A DNA stretch of 37,688 bases. Origin: JANNRR01 sp031401675 (GTDB lineage: Bacteria > Pseudomonadota > Alphaproteobacteria > Rhodobacterales > Rhodobacteraceae). Numbering within the stretch: the stretch's first letter is position 1; each line of letters begins with the position of its first letter. The stretch spans positions 1 to 37,688 of the forward strand of contig JANNRR010000196.1 of assembly GCA_031401675.1 (NCBI GenBank). The letters are read 5' to 3'. The position numbers and the translations under genes are program-made. Below, one piece after another: positions 16,349-25,073 of the stretch. Under the pieces are notes generated by a model. It ran no database searches. It saw nothing but the letters and a program-made list of their open reading frames with translations, and was not told the DNA's origin.

Positions 16349-16455
16349 GGGCAAGAATAACAGAAGGATATCGCCTCATATCAATTCCGGACAAGCAGCC
16401 CGGACTGCTGCTCTGATCATGCGGGCGGCGAGCGACCATCCTTACTGTTTGTCAG

Positions 16456-17001
16456 TCAGGAATCATCATGCACCAGCAATTTGCCCAGACGCGGCAAACC
16501 TGCGCGTTTCAACAGCGGGCGCAGCGGTTGTGGCAGGCCCGACAGGCGCTCGATCTGATCCCTGGCAGTGGTGCATTCGCCGGCGACGGCTTTGGGATGG
16601 TCGCGGGCAAGGCCGATCAGGAAGCGGTCCGGGTCGCGGGCACTGATCCCGTGCGGTGCCAGCAGGCGTGCGGGGAAATCGCGCAGGTTCAGCGTCAGGA
16701 TCAGGTCGGCCTCTGCCGCGATGGCGGTCGCCAGCACGTGATCGTCATCGGGGTCGGGTAGCGACGACGCCGGGCTGCCAGCGCCGGCGGTTTCCGCATC
16801 CGGAAACGCCAGCCGCAGCGCCGCCACCTCGGCCCTCGCCACGGATTCGGCGACAGGGCCGAGTTTGCGGGTGGCGCGGGCCCATTCTTCCAGGATGCGG
16901 GCCGACCACAGCGGCGTGAACAGACCGCGCGCCGCCACGCCCAGGACGATCTGGCGCAGCACCGTCGGGTAAAGCACGCAAGCGTCGATAACCACGCGCA
17001 T
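16456..17001 (-). CDS. PIN domain protein (RSP_2648-like)
   Basis: A 181-residue protein with a PIN-type nuclease domain: first Asp in MRVVIDACVLYP (D6), Glu in ILEEWARATRKL, and Asp residues in LPDPDDDHVLATAIAAEADLILTLNLRDFP. These carboxylates would hold the metal for RNA cleavage. No antitoxin gene is adjacent; instead the ATG overlaps by one base the stop of the upstream RNA methyltransferase gene (TGATG). This pairing is a known Rhodobacteraceae arrangement, which argues for an RNA-processing role over a mobile toxin (inference). The reading frame is intact. Confidence 0.82.
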   Translation of the reverse strand: MRVVIDACVLYPTVLRQIVLGVAARGLFTPLWSARILEEWARATRKLGPVAESVARAEVAALRLAFPDAETAGAGSPASSLPDPDDDHVLATAIAAEADLILTLNLRDFPARLLAPHGISARDPDRFLIGLARDHPKAVAGECTTARDQIERLSGLPQPLRPLLKRAGLPRLGKLLVHDDS

Positions 17002-18197
17002 CAGTCGAGCCGGAAGAACAGCGCCTTGAGGTACCCCGATTCCGCCAGATGGGCGTGCATCGGGTGGTCCGGTCCGGCGGATCCGATGTGCAGGATCTGC
17101 GCCTGGCGTCCGCCCCGGCCGATGCCGCGAATGCAGGCGGCGCGAAACGCGGCAAGGTCGGCGGCGTGACTGCAGGAACACAAGGTCAGGTAGCCGCCGG
17201 GCGCGACCAGCCCGGCGGCACCGCGCGCCAGCCGTTCATAGGCGCGCAACCCGGCCTCGAGCGACGGTTTTCCCGGGGCGAAGGCGGGCGGGTCGCAGAC
17301 CACCAGATCAAAGCTTGCGCCTTCGTCGGCGAGACTGTCCATGACGGCAAAAGCGTCGCCCTGTCGGGTGGAAAAACGGTCGGCAATCCCGGTTGCCGCC
17401 GCCCCGGCAGTTGCCAGGGCCAGGGCTGGGGCGGAACTGTCGACGGCGATGGCCGAGTTCGCACCGGCCGCCAGACAGGCCAGAGCAAAACCGCCGACAT
17501 GGGCAAACACGTCCAGCATCCGGACCCCCCTGGCCAGGCTGGCGGCAAAGGCGTGGTTCGGGCGCTGGTCAAGGAACAGCCCGGTTTTCTGGCCGCCCAG
17601 AACGTCGGCCATGTAGGTCGCACCGTTCATCGACACCGGCACCGGGCCGTCGACAGTGCCGCGCAGGGCCAGGGTTTCCTCGGGCAGACCCTCCAGCACC
17701 CGCGACCGGCCGGTGCCGTTCTTGACGATGCGGGTGACGCCGGTGACCCTGATCAACGCTGCAACCAGCGCCTCCAGATGCTGATCCGCCCAGATTGCGT
17801 TCGGCTGGATGACCGCCAGATCGCCGAAGCGGTCGATGATCACGCCGGGCAGACCGTCGGCCTCGGCATGCACCAGCCGGTAGTGCGGCGACGGGTACAG
17901 CCGTTCGCGCAGCGCCAGCGCCCGGGTCAGACGGGCCGCGAACCAATCGGGGTCGATCACCGCCCCGAGATCACGGTCCAGCATCCGGGCGATGATCCGG
18001 GAATTGCCGTTCACCGTCACCAGTCCGATGGCGCTGCGGTCCGCATCCTCCAGAACCGCCAGTGCACCCGGAGCAAGGGCCTGCGTCCGGCGGTCGGTGA
18101 CCAGCTCGTCGGCATAGACCCAGGGAAATCCGTGCCGGATGGCGCGGGCTTCGGCCTTGGGGCGAAGGCGCACGATGGGATAGGGCAAGGACGTCAT
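17001..18197 (-). CDS. RlmI-like class I rRNA large subunit methyltransferase (RSP_2647-like)
   Basis: A 398-residue SAM-dependent RNA methyltransferase of the RlmI/RlmK type. The N-terminal PUA domain (about 1-85; PWVYADELV, GALAVLEDADR) is followed by an EEHEE-like linker (MNGATYMADVLGGQKTGLFLDQRPNH). The Rossmann domain carries the SAM motif MLDVFAHVGGFALACLAAGA and the catalytic-type CDPPAFAPGK. RlmI methylates C5 of a 23S rRNA cytosine; the exact target here is not shown. Its stop overlaps the start of the PIN gene. Confidence 0.86.
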   Translation of the reverse strand: MTSLPYPIVRLRPKAEARAIRHGFPWVYADELVTDRRTQALAPGALAVLEDADRSAIGLVTVNGNSRIIARMLDRDLGAVIDPDWFAARLTRALALRERLYPSPHYRLVHAEADGLPGVIIDRFGDLAVIQPNAIWADQHLEALVAALIRVTGVTRIVKNGTGRSRVLEGLPEETLALRGTVDGPVPVSMNGATYMADVLGGQKTGLFLDQRPNHAFAASLARGVRMLDVFAHVGGFALACLAAGANSAIAVDSSAPALALATAGAAATGIADRFSTRQGDAFAVMDSLADEGASFDLVVCDPPAFAPGKPSLEAGLRAYERLARGAAGLVAPGGYLTLCSCSHAADLAAFRAACIRGIGRGGRQAQILHIGSAGPDHPMHAHLAESGYLKALFFRLD

Positions 18198-18245
18198 GGG
18201 CCCGTCCTAGTCGGTTCCTGCCGCTCTTGAAAGGGGCCAGGCGGA

Positions 18246-18296
18246 TCGGGGGGCCAGTTCGGTCAGGGGGCCAGTTCGGTCAGAGCGCCAGATCGG
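18246..18296. repeat. Three tandem 17-bp repeats spanning a stop codon
   Basis: Units at 18246-18262, 18263-18279 and 18280-18296 share the plus-strand pattern TCAGGGGGCCAGTTCGG with few changes (one difference between units 1 and 2; three between 2 and 3). On the minus strand the third unit encodes the last residues and the TGA stop of the lipoprotein gene. The other two repeat this sequence after the stop, so each unit carries a TGA or a near-TGA. Confidence 0.75.
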
Positions 18297-18999
18297 TCGG
18301 GTCGAATGTGCCTCGGGACAGGGCGGGCCCGGTCGGCGCGCCCGGCACGGCCACCGGGCGGCTCAGTTCCCGTTCGATCACCTGGGCCAGATTCTGCTTG
18401 ATCACCAGCCGCTGGGTAATGCCCTGGGCCTCTTCTTCAACGGCAATCGCACCGCCCGATGCCCTGATGTCGGCAATCACCAGGCGCGGGCCGTCGATCA
18501 CGGCACCCGTCGCGGCATCGCGGACCGTCATGTTGAATTTCACCGAATGCACGCCGCCGACGGTATAGCGCGCCTTTTCGGTCAGGCAGTGAAAGCGCGT
18601 GACCTCGACATCCACCACAACGGCGCGACCATCGGTAAAGCCGGCGATGCCGGTGGCCATTGCCTCGTCAAAGATCGCCTTGATCTGCACGTGCCGGTCG
18701 CCGCGCGGCTCGCCGCGCCAGACAATGTCAGCAATGGGGTAGTACATGTTGGCTTCCGAAACCCGCAACGACTTCGGCACCGTCACCTTGATTGCTGTCA
18801 CGGCATAGTCCGGGACAACGATCGAAAACGCGGTGTTGGCCGCCGCAGCCGTGCCGGGGCTTGCCGTCAACAGTGATCCGGTCGTGGCCTCCACCGGCAC
18901 GTTTCGTGTGGCATCCGGGGTAACGGCGGTGCAGGCGCCAAGGCCGAAAGCCAGGACGAGTGCAAGCATCGGGGGTGCCGACAAGCGAGTGGGGGTCAT
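18280..18999 (-). CDS. Putative lipoprotein, DUF6778-like
   Basis: A 239-residue exported lipoprotein: signal MTPTRLSAPPMLALVLAFGLGAC with lipobox LGAC (Cys about 23), then a beta-rich domain with VSEANMYYPIADIVWRGEPRGDR, FDEAMATGIAGFTDGRAVVVDVEVTRFHCLTEKARYTVGGVHSVKFNM and a C-terminal helix VIKQNLAQVIEREL. It resembles a Rhodobacterales family I know as DUF6778, but this match is from memory. The start at 18999 follows GGAGGAG at six bases; the frame runs open for over 1 kb upstream across edd, which is antisense noise. The gene end carries a 17-bp tandem repeat. Confidence 0.72.
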   Translation of the reverse strand: MTPTRLSAPPMLALVLAFGLGACTAVTPDATRNVPVEATTGSLLTASPGTAAAANTAFSIVVPDYAVTAIKVTVPKSLRVSEANMYYPIADIVWRGEPRGDRHVQIKAIFDEAMATGIAGFTDGRAVVVDVEVTRFHCLTEKARYTVGGVHSVKFNMTVRDAATGAVIDGPRLVIADIRASGGAIAVEEEAQGITQRLVIKQNLAQVIERELSRPVAVPGAPTGPALSRGTFDPTDLAL

Positions 19000-19353
19000 G
19001 AAGAACTCCTCCAGGAACGACGCAGGTATCGAACCAAGACCTGCGCAATGATTGTGGCCAAAATGAGAAAATTCCGGTTCATTTCCGCGATACAGCCCAA
19101 AATGGAAACAATTCTGCCACAGTTGGCGATCTGTCGCCGCCTTTATCACCGCGTTTGGCCCGCGCCGGCCTTGGTGCCAATGATCCGAAAGTTGCGCCGC
19201 AACCCCTTGACAGCCCCCTGCCCGATCCGGACCCTGTGAAACATCGTCACACCCTGTCTTACCTCGGCATTGCGCGTTGGTAGCGCTAACGGCTCGTGGT
19301 ATCGCCCCGGCGACGATCCGCCCGACCCTGCCGCGCCATCCGAGGAGCCCGCC
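19000..19353. other. Divergent control region, lipoprotein / edd
   Basis: No gene seen. Near the lipoprotein lies a direct repeat, GCCAAAATGAGAAAATT (19057) and GCCCAAAATGGAAACAATT (19095), 38 bases apart. Near edd lie a TTGACA hexamer (19207-19212, no good -10 at 17 bases) and a LacI-type palindrome at 19279-19290. The left half is AT-richer than its surroundings. Confidence 0.4.
19279..19290. promoter_or_regulatory. LacI-family-type operator before edd
   Basis: GGTAGC-GCTAAC, one mismatch from the palindrome GTTAGCGCTAAC common for LacI-family sugar regulators in alphaproteobacteria. It lies 64 bases upstream of the edd start, close to where the promoter would be, and fits repression relieved by a sugar-acid metabolite. 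No regulator gene is in the window. Confidence 0.45.
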
Positions 19354-21159
19354 ATGCCGCTCAACGTGACTATCGCTAAAGTCACCGACCGTATCCGGGC
19401 CAGGTCCGCCGGTTCGCGCAGCGCCTATCTGGACCGGATGGCGCGCGCGGCTGCGGCGGGACCGGCCCGCGCGCATCTGAGTTGCGGCAATCAGGCGCAT
19501 GCCTATGCCGCCATGGGCGCGCAAAAGGCGACGCTGGCCGCGCTGCAAGCCCCGAACATCGGCATCGTCACCGCCTACAACGATATGCTGTCGGCGCATC
19601 AGCCCTATGAGCACTATCCCGAGCTGATCCGGACGGTGGCCCGGCGCGTCGGCGCGACGGCGCAGGTTGCGGGCGGAGTTCCCGCCATGTGCGATGGCGT
19701 GACTCAAGGCCAGACCGGCATGGAACTGAGCCTGTTTTCGCGCGATGTGATCGCGCTGGCCGCTGCCGTGTCGCTGAGCCACAACGTCTTTGATGCCGCG
19801 ATCTATCTGGGTGTCTGCGACAAGATCGTGCCGGGTCTGATGATTGCGGCGGCCAGCTTCGGCCATATTCCGGCGGTGTTCCTGCCGGCGGGGCCGATGA
19901 CTTCGGGCATGCCCAATGATGAAAAATCCAAGGTGCGGCAGCGCTTTGCCACCGGCGACGCCAGCCGGGCCGAACTGATGCAGGCGGAAATGGCCGCCTA
20001 TCACGGCATCGGAACCTGCACGTTTTACGGCACCGCCAATACCAACCAGATGCTGATGGAATTCATGGGGCTGCATTTGCCGGGGGCCAGCTTCGTCAAT
20101 CCCGGCACGCCGCTGCGCGATGCGCTGACCGTTGCCGGGGCGGAACGGGCAATGCAGATCACCGCGCTTGGCAACGACTATCGGCCGGTATCAGAGATTT
20201 TGGACGAACGGTCGTTCGTAAATGGCATCGTCGGTCTGATGGCTACCGGCGGTTCGACCAATCTGGTGCTGCATCTGCCGGCAATGGCGCGTGCGGCCGG
20301 CGTTCTGCTGGAACTGGAGGATTTTGCGGATCTGTCGGATGCGACGCCGCTGATGGCGCGGATTTATCCCAACGGTCTGGCGGATGTGAACCATTTTCAC
20401 GCTGCCGGCGGGCTTGGCTACATGATCGGCGAATTGCTGGCGGCGGGGCTTCTGCATCCCGACACCAAGACGGTGATGGGCGACGGGCTGGCGCGCTACA
20501 GCCAGGAGCCAAGGCTGATCGACGGCGCGCTGGTCTGGCAGGACGGTACGGCCACGACGCTGAACGACCGTATCGTGCGCCCGGTGGCCGAGCCGTTTCA
20601 GCCAAGCGGCGGGCTGAAGCAGCTGACGGGGAATCTGGGGCGCGGCGTGATCAAGGTGTCGGCCGTCGCGCCGGACCGTCAGATCATCGAAGCGCCGGCC
20701 CGGATCTTTCACAGCCAGGATGCGGTAAAGGCGGCGTTCAAGGCCGGGGATTTCACCAGAGATACTGTGGTGGTGGTGCGGTTTCAGGGGCCGAAAGCCA
20801 ACGGCATGCCGGAACTGCATGGCCTGACCCCGACGCTTTCCGTATTGCAGGATCGGGGTTTGCGGGTGGCGCTGGTCACTGACGGCCGGATGTCGGGTGC
20901 CTCGGGTAAAGTGCCCGCCGCCATCCACATCAGCCCCGAGGCGGCGGACGGCGGACCGCTGGCCTGTCTGCGCGACGGCGACATCATCCGGCTGGATGCG
21001 GTGGCCGGGACGCTGACGGTGCTGGCGGCCGATTTCGCGGCGCGGCTGCCGGTTGCCGTCGACCTTTCTGCCAATGCCAGCGGCCTTGGCCGGGAGTTGT
21101 TCGAAGCCTTTCGCCGGAATGTCGGCCCCTCGACCGCCGGGGCCGGGGTTGTCATCTGA
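19354..21159 (+). CDS. edd: Phosphogluconate dehydratase
   Basis: Entner-Doudoroff enzyme converting 6-phosphogluconate to 2-keto-3-deoxy-6-phosphogluconate; 601 residues, the family length. The [4Fe-4S] cysteines are in VPAMCDGVTQGQ, YLGVCDKIVPG and GTCTFYGTANTNQ. Other IlvD/Edd blocks are intact (FVNGIVGLMATGGSTNLVLHL, VTDGRMSGASGKVPAAIHISPEA). ATG at 19354 follows AGGAG; an upstream in-frame start exists, but its extra residues do not fit. eda follows after 65 bases, completing the two-step pathway in one operon. The upstream palindrome suggests control by a LacI-type regulator. Confidence 0.96.
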   Translation: MPLNVTIAKVTDRIRARSAGSRSAYLDRMARAAAAGPARAHLSCGNQAHAYAAMGAQKATLAALQAPNIGIVTAYNDMLSAHQPYEHYPELIRTVARRVGATAQVAGGVPAMCDGVTQGQTGMELSLFSRDVIALAAAVSLSHNVFDAAIYLGVCDKIVPGLMIAAASFGHIPAVFLPAGPMTSGMPNDEKSKVRQRFATGDASRAELMQAEMAAYHGIGTCTFYGTANTNQMLMEFMGLHLPGASFVNPGTPLRDALTVAGAERAMQITALGNDYRPVSEILDERSFVNGIVGLMATGGSTNLVLHLPAMARAAGVLLELEDFADLSDATPLMARIYPNGLADVNHFHAAGGLGYMIGELLAAGLLHPDTKTVMGDGLARYSQEPRLIDGALVWQDGTATTLNDRIVRPVAEPFQPSGGLKQLTGNLGRGVIKVSAVAPDRQIIEAPARIFHSQDAVKAAFKAGDFTRDTVVVVRFQGPKANGMPELHGLTPTLSVLQDRGLRVALVTDGRMSGASGKVPAAIHISPEAADGGPLACLRDGDIIRLDAVAGTLTVLAADFAARLPVAVDLSANASGLGRELFEAFRRNVGPSTAGAGVVI

Positions 21160-21224
21160 CGCCGTGGGTGCAAGGCTGCCCTGCGCCTTGCCCGCCACCG
21201 ATCTGACCAGTGAAGGACCCGACC

Positions 21225-21869
21225 ATGACCCCCGCCGAAGCCTCTGCCCACGCCTTGCGTATTTGCCGGCTGGCCCCGGTGGTGCCGGTGCTGGTGATTG
21301 ACGATATCGCCCATGCCGCTGCCCTGGCCCGGGCGCTGGTCGCCGGGGGCCTGCCGGTGCTGGAGGTGACGCTGCGAACCGAGTGTGCGCTGGACGCGAT
21401 CCGCGCCATGGCGGAGGTGCCGGGGGGCGTGGTCGGGGCCGGAACCTTGCTGACGCCGCAGGATGTCAGGGCGGCAAAGGCGGCGGGCGCGCAGTTCGGG
21501 GTGTCGCCCGGCGTCACCGACCGGCTGCTGGCCGCCTGTGAAGACGAGGGTCTGCCGCTGTTGCCGGGCGCGGCCACGGCAAGCGAAGTGATGGCGCTGT
21601 TGGAACGCGGCTATGTCGTGCAGAAATTCTTTCCGGCCGAAGCGAGCGGCGGGGCTGCGGCGCTGAAAGCCATAGGTGCGCCGATCCCGCAGGTGCGGTT
21701 CTGCCCGACGGGCGGGGTAACGCTGGCGAACGCGCCGGACTATCTGAAGTTGCCGAATGTGCTGTGCGTCGGCGGGTCGTGGGTGGCGCCAAAGGCGATG
21801 CTTCTGGCCGGGAACTGGGCCGGGATCACGGCGCTGGCACAGCAAGCCACAGGATTGGCGCGGGCCTGA
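21225..21869 (+). CDS. eda: 2-dehydro-3-deoxyphosphogluconate (KDPG) aldolase
   Basis: A 214-residue class I aldolase splitting KDPG into pyruvate and glyceraldehyde 3-phosphate. The family pattern VLEVTLRT (catalytic Glu), GAGTLL, VSPGVTDRLL and the Schiff-base lysine in VVQKFFPAEASGG are present, followed by FCPTGGVTLANAPDYL (phosphate binding). ATG at 21225 is favoured over the in-frame GTG at 21210 because AAGGA lies just before it. It is in an operon with edd, which supplies its substrate. Confidence 0.95.
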   Translation: MTPAEASAHALRICRLAPVVPVLVIDDIAHAAALARALVAGGLPVLEVTLRTECALDAIRAMAEVPGGVVGAGTLLTPQDVRAAKAAGAQFGVSPGVTDRLLAACEDEGLPLLPGAATASEVMALLERGYVVQKFFPAEASGGAAALKAIGAPIPQVRFCPTGGVTLANAPDYLKLPNVLCVGGSWVAPKAMLLAGNWAGITALAQQATGLARA

Positions 21870-21914
21870 CATCGCGGGGCGTAGCGGCCTTGTCGGTCGG
21901 ACCGGCCACGCCGT

Positions 21915-22184
21915 CTATTGCCCCTGCAGCCGGCCGGCCCGACCGCCGCGGCGGTGCGGCGTGATCGGGTCGGCCATGCCTTCGTGCAAAACGCCGGTCA
22001 TCGGATGCGATTGCTGCTGGCGATAGGTTTCCAGCAACAGCGGAATCGCCGCCGCCGGGGTGATGCCGGGGCCAAGGCTTAGCGCCCAGTCCATGAAGAT
22101 CGACCGGCATTCCGGTGCGGTGATCCCCTCGATGGCATAGCTTTCGCGCACCAGACCTTTTGGGTCAGCCTCGGCAAGCTTCAT
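21915..22184 (-). CDS. Small conserved hypothetical protein downstream of glnE
   Basis: 89 residues, MKLAEADPKGLVRESYAIEGITAPECRS..., mostly helical with an Arg/Gly-rich tail. No domain or metal motif is recognised. The start lies inside the last codons of glnE (20-base overlap) and is preceded by AGGAGGG, so it is translated well and probably coupled. The middle (IFMDWALSLGPGITPAAAIPLLLETYRQQQSHPMTGVLHEGM) looks like a compact helical bundle. Its association with glnE suggests co-expression with nitrogen control, nothing more. Confidence 0.72.
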   Translation of the reverse strand: MKLAEADPKGLVRESYAIEGITAPECRSIFMDWALSLGPGITPAAAIPLLLETYRQQQSHPMTGVLHEGMADPITPHRRGGRAGRLQGQ

Positions 22185-24963
22185 CGGTTCCCTCCTTTGT
22201 CAGCAAAGCTGAAACGACCGCATCCGCCGCCGCGAAATCCTCTGTCAGACGGTCGGCCAGTTCGGTGATCGACCGCATCGCGGTTTCCCGCAACACGAAC
22301 GCCACACCGCCCGGGCCGATCGCTTCGGGATCCAGCGCCCGCTCCTCCAGAAGCCGGGCCGCAGCGTGTACGGACCAGGCCAGCCGGTAGCTGCGCAGAA
22401 GCCGGTCCCTGTCGGCCTCGGTCAGCCAGCCAGTGCTGACGCCGGCTGCCAGTTGCTGCGCGACCGAACGCGACAGGTCGCCCGCCTTCAGCGCCGCAGT
22501 TTGTGCCAGAAGCTCGATATCCATCAGACCGCCGGGGCGATGCTTGACATCCCACGGACCATCAGCCGGTTTGGCGGCGCGCAGGCGGGCCCGCATGCCG
22601 GCCACATCCGGGGCAACCTGCGGCCCCGGCCCCTTTTCCTTCAGAAGCTCCGCCCGGAACGCCGCCACATCGGCCGCCAGAGCAGCGTTGCCCGCCAGAA
22701 CCCGGGCCCGCGTCAGCGCCAGATGTTCCCAGGTCCAGGCCTCGGTCTGCTGATAGGTGCGGAAAGCGTCAAGTGCGGTGGCGACAGGCCCCTGCCGGCC
22801 CGACGGGCGCAGGCGCATGTCGACCTCATAGAGCCTGCCCTCGGACATCGGCGCGGTCAGCGCGGTCACCAGGGCCTGCGTCAGTCTGGAATAATAGGTG
22901 CGCGCCGGCAACGGACGGTTTCCGAATGATTGTTCGTCCAGCGCGGGGTCATAGATCACGATCAGATCAAGATCCGAGGCCGCGTTCAGCTGGCCGGCAC
23001 CAAGCGAGCCCATCGCCACGACAACAGCGCCGCGCCCCGGCGGGTCGCCATGTTTTCGGGCAAATTCTGCGACGCACGGGGGCCAGATCGCGGCCACCAC
23101 GGCTTCGGCCAGATCGGCATACTGCCTTGCGGCTTCGAATCCATCGATCAGGCCGCGCAGATGGTGAACGCCCGTTCGGAAATGCCACTCCTTGGTCCAG
23201 CGCCGGGCGGCATCCAGCTTGCGCTCGTAGTCGGCAAATGTTTCCAGATGCAGAGAAAGTGCCGCAGTCAGGCCGGCAGCACCAGGCCAGGGCGCAAAGA
23301 AACCGCCGCCGATGACGGCATCCAGCACGGACGAATTTCGGGACAAGTAACGCGCCAGGTTCGGGGCGGTGGCGGCAACATCGACGGTCAGTGCGATCAG
23401 TTGCGGGTTCGAATCAAACAGGGAAAAGACCTGAACACCGGCCGGCAAACCTCTGAGAAAGCCGTCAAATTGCATAATGGCGGTTTCGGGATTGGCGGCC
23501 TCGGACAGTTGCTGCAACAGCCTTGGCCGCACCCGCTTGAAAATCTCGACCGCGCGCGGTGACCGCAGGGCCGGATAGGCACGCCAGCCTTCGACGATGG
23601 CACGCGCCGCATCGGGCAACACCGGACCAGTGCCGGCCGATTGCGGGGCAAAGAAGCTTTCCGTCAGCGCCGAAGTGCTGGTCAGCCGGTTTTTCAGCGA
23701 CGTGCAAAAAGCGGCGGTATCGCCCTGCCCCATGAACCTGGCCAGCCGGTCGAACCCGTCGCCGGTGGTCGGCAGGTCATGGGTCTGAGCATCGTTCAGC
23801 ATCTGCAACCGATGCTCGACCTCGCGGTGCGCGCGGTACAGACTGGTCAGTTCTTCGGCAACATCGGCAGGTATCCAGCCTTTCAGCGCCAGCGCCGCCA
23901 GCGCCGCCAGAGTTTGCGGCGATCGCAGATCCGGGTCGCGGCCGCCGGCGATGATCTGCCGGGTTTGCGTGAAAAACTCGATCTCGCGGATGCCGCCCTG
24001 CCCCAGCTTCATGTTGTGGCCGTCCAGCACGATCGGACCATGCAGGCCGCGATGGTCACGGATGCGCAACCGCATGTCGTGGGCGTCCTGGATCGCGGCA
24101 AAGTCAAGGTGCTTGCGCCAGACAAACGGTGCCAGGGTTTTCAGGAATTGCAGACCGGCCGCAGTGTCGCCACCACAGGGGCGCGCCTTGATGTAGGCGG
24201 CGCGTTCCCAGGTGCGGCCGACAGACTCGTAGTACCCCTCGGCTGCCGCCAGCGATATGCAGACCGGTGTCACCGCCGCGTCGGGGCGCAGGCGCAGGTC
24301 GGTACGGAACACGTAGCCCTGATCGGTCTGATCCGACAACAGCGCCGTCATCCGCCGGGTGACCCGGATGAACGCGCTTCGCGCTTCGGCCTCGGTGCCG
24401 GGATAGCGGCTTTCATCGAACAGGCAGATCAGATCGATGTCGGAGGAATAGTTCAGTTCGCCCGCCCCCATCTTGCCCATCGCCAGCGTGACCATTCCGG
24501 CTGCGGATTCGGCGTCGGCGGCCACCGCACCGGGCAGTTTGCCGCGCCTGATCTCGTCGCCCGTCAGTTGGCGCATGGCAAGGGCCACGGCGGTATCCGC
24601 CAGCCGGGTCAGGGCAGCGGTGACCAGATCCAGATGCCAAACGCCCCCCAGATCGGCCAGCGCCACCATCAGCGCCAGCCGCCGCTTGGCTTGCCGCAAT
24701 GCCGTGCCCAGCTGATCCGGGGGCGCTGCGGCCAATGCGGGGTAGATCGCCTCCAGCGCCGCCTCTGGACCGATTGACAGGCCTTCGGTCAGCCACACCG
24801 CCTCGCGCTGCATCAGGCGGGCCAGATACGGGCTGCAGCCGGCCACCCCGCACAGCAGGTCCCGAATCTCTGGTAGCTGGCCGGGAAGGGACGCCACCGC
24901 TTCGCGGCCCGCTGCCGGGTCATGGGGGATCGGACAGCGGGTCAGGCGCGCGGCGAAACTCAT
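22165..24963 (-). CDS. glnE: Bifunctional glutamine synthetase adenylyltransferase / deadenylase
   Basis: About 932 residues. There are two nucleotidyltransferase domains: the N-terminal one with YSSDIDLICLFDESRYPG and the C-terminal one with ASDLDLIVIYDPALDEQ. Each shows the G-S/D-x-D-x-D metal pattern. The helical linker and GlnD-type regions sit between (LGQGGIREIEFFTQTRQIIAGGRDP; HRPGGLMDIELLAQTAALKAG). The enzyme adds and removes AMP on glutamine synthetase in response to PII. The start is uncertain: ATG 24963 (MSFAARL) is favoured, ATG 24978 is possible, and neither has a strong ribosome-binding site. It reads into the small gene downstream. Confidence 0.93.
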   Translation of the reverse strand: MSFAARLTRCPIPHDPAAGREAVASLPGQLPEIRDLLCGVAGCSPYLARLMQREAVWLTEGLSIGPEAALEAIYPALAAAPPDQLGTALRQAKRRLALMVALADLGGVWHLDLVTAALTRLADTAVALAMRQLTGDEIRRGKLPGAVAADAESAAGMVTLAMGKMGAGELNYSSDIDLICLFDESRYPGTEAEARSAFIRVTRRMTALLSDQTDQGYVFRTDLRLRPDAAVTPVCISLAAAEGYYESVGRTWERAAYIKARPCGGDTAAGLQFLKTLAPFVWRKHLDFAAIQDAHDMRLRIRDHRGLHGPIVLDGHNMKLGQGGIREIEFFTQTRQIIAGGRDPDLRSPQTLAALAALALKGWIPADVAEELTSLYRAHREVEHRLQMLNDAQTHDLPTTGDGFDRLARFMGQGDTAAFCTSLKNRLTSTSALTESFFAPQSAGTGPVLPDAARAIVEGWRAYPALRSPRAVEIFKRVRPRLLQQLSEAANPETAIMQFDGFLRGLPAGVQVFSLFDSNPQLIALTVDVAATAPNLARYLSRNSSVLDAVIGGGFFAPWPGAAGLTAALSLHLETFADYERKLDAARRWTKEWHFRTGVHHLRGLIDGFEAARQYADLAEAVVAAIWPPCVAEFARKHGDPPGRGAVVVAMGSLGAGQLNAASDLDLIVIYDPALDEQSFGNRPLPARTYYSRLTQALVTALTAPMSEGRLYEVDMRLRPSGRQGPVATALDAFRTYQQTEAWTWEHLALTRARVLAGNAALAADVAAFRAELLKEKGPGPQVAPDVAGMRARLRAAKPADGPWDVKHRPGGLMDIELLAQTAALKAGDLSRSVAQQLAAGVSTGWLTEADRDRLLRSYRLAWSVHAAARLLEERALDPEAIGPGGVAFVLRETAMRSITELADRLTEDFAAADAVVSALLTKEGTDEACRG

Positions 24964-25073
24964 CGGCGAAGGATGCAAGGTCGGCGGGGCCGGGTCAACC
25001 GGTGGACGAGCATGACCAAGGCTGGCGGTATTGTGACTTGCGCGGGAAACGATCAGACGGCAACACTGCGCCC

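Larger units (their letters stand above)
16079..16455. other. Gene-free region between M48 and PIN genes, hairpin-rich
   Basis: No convincing protein gene on either strand. It holds CCGCAC-AGT-GTGCGG (within 16179-16193), an imperfect TTGCCC...GGGCAA stem enclosing a GC-GCAA-GC loop (about 16204-16231), GCCTGCC-GAGC-GGCAGGC (16300-16317), a TATAGT hexamer on the minus strand (16292-16297) and an FnrL-type palindrome (16329-16348). The density of perfect hairpins would fit a small structured RNA. I see no match to RNase P, 6S, tmRNA or SRP RNA core sequences. Confidence 0.4.

Noticed and set aside
16332..16646. 104-codon plus-strand frame starting in the FnrL box
   Set aside because: It runs antisense into the PIN gene, has no ribosome-binding site and no protein-like composition.
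18280..20076. Open frame of 598 codons on minus extending the lipoprotein upstream across edd
   Set aside because: The lipoprotein signal and ribosome-binding site at 18999 define the start; upstream residues are antisense noise.
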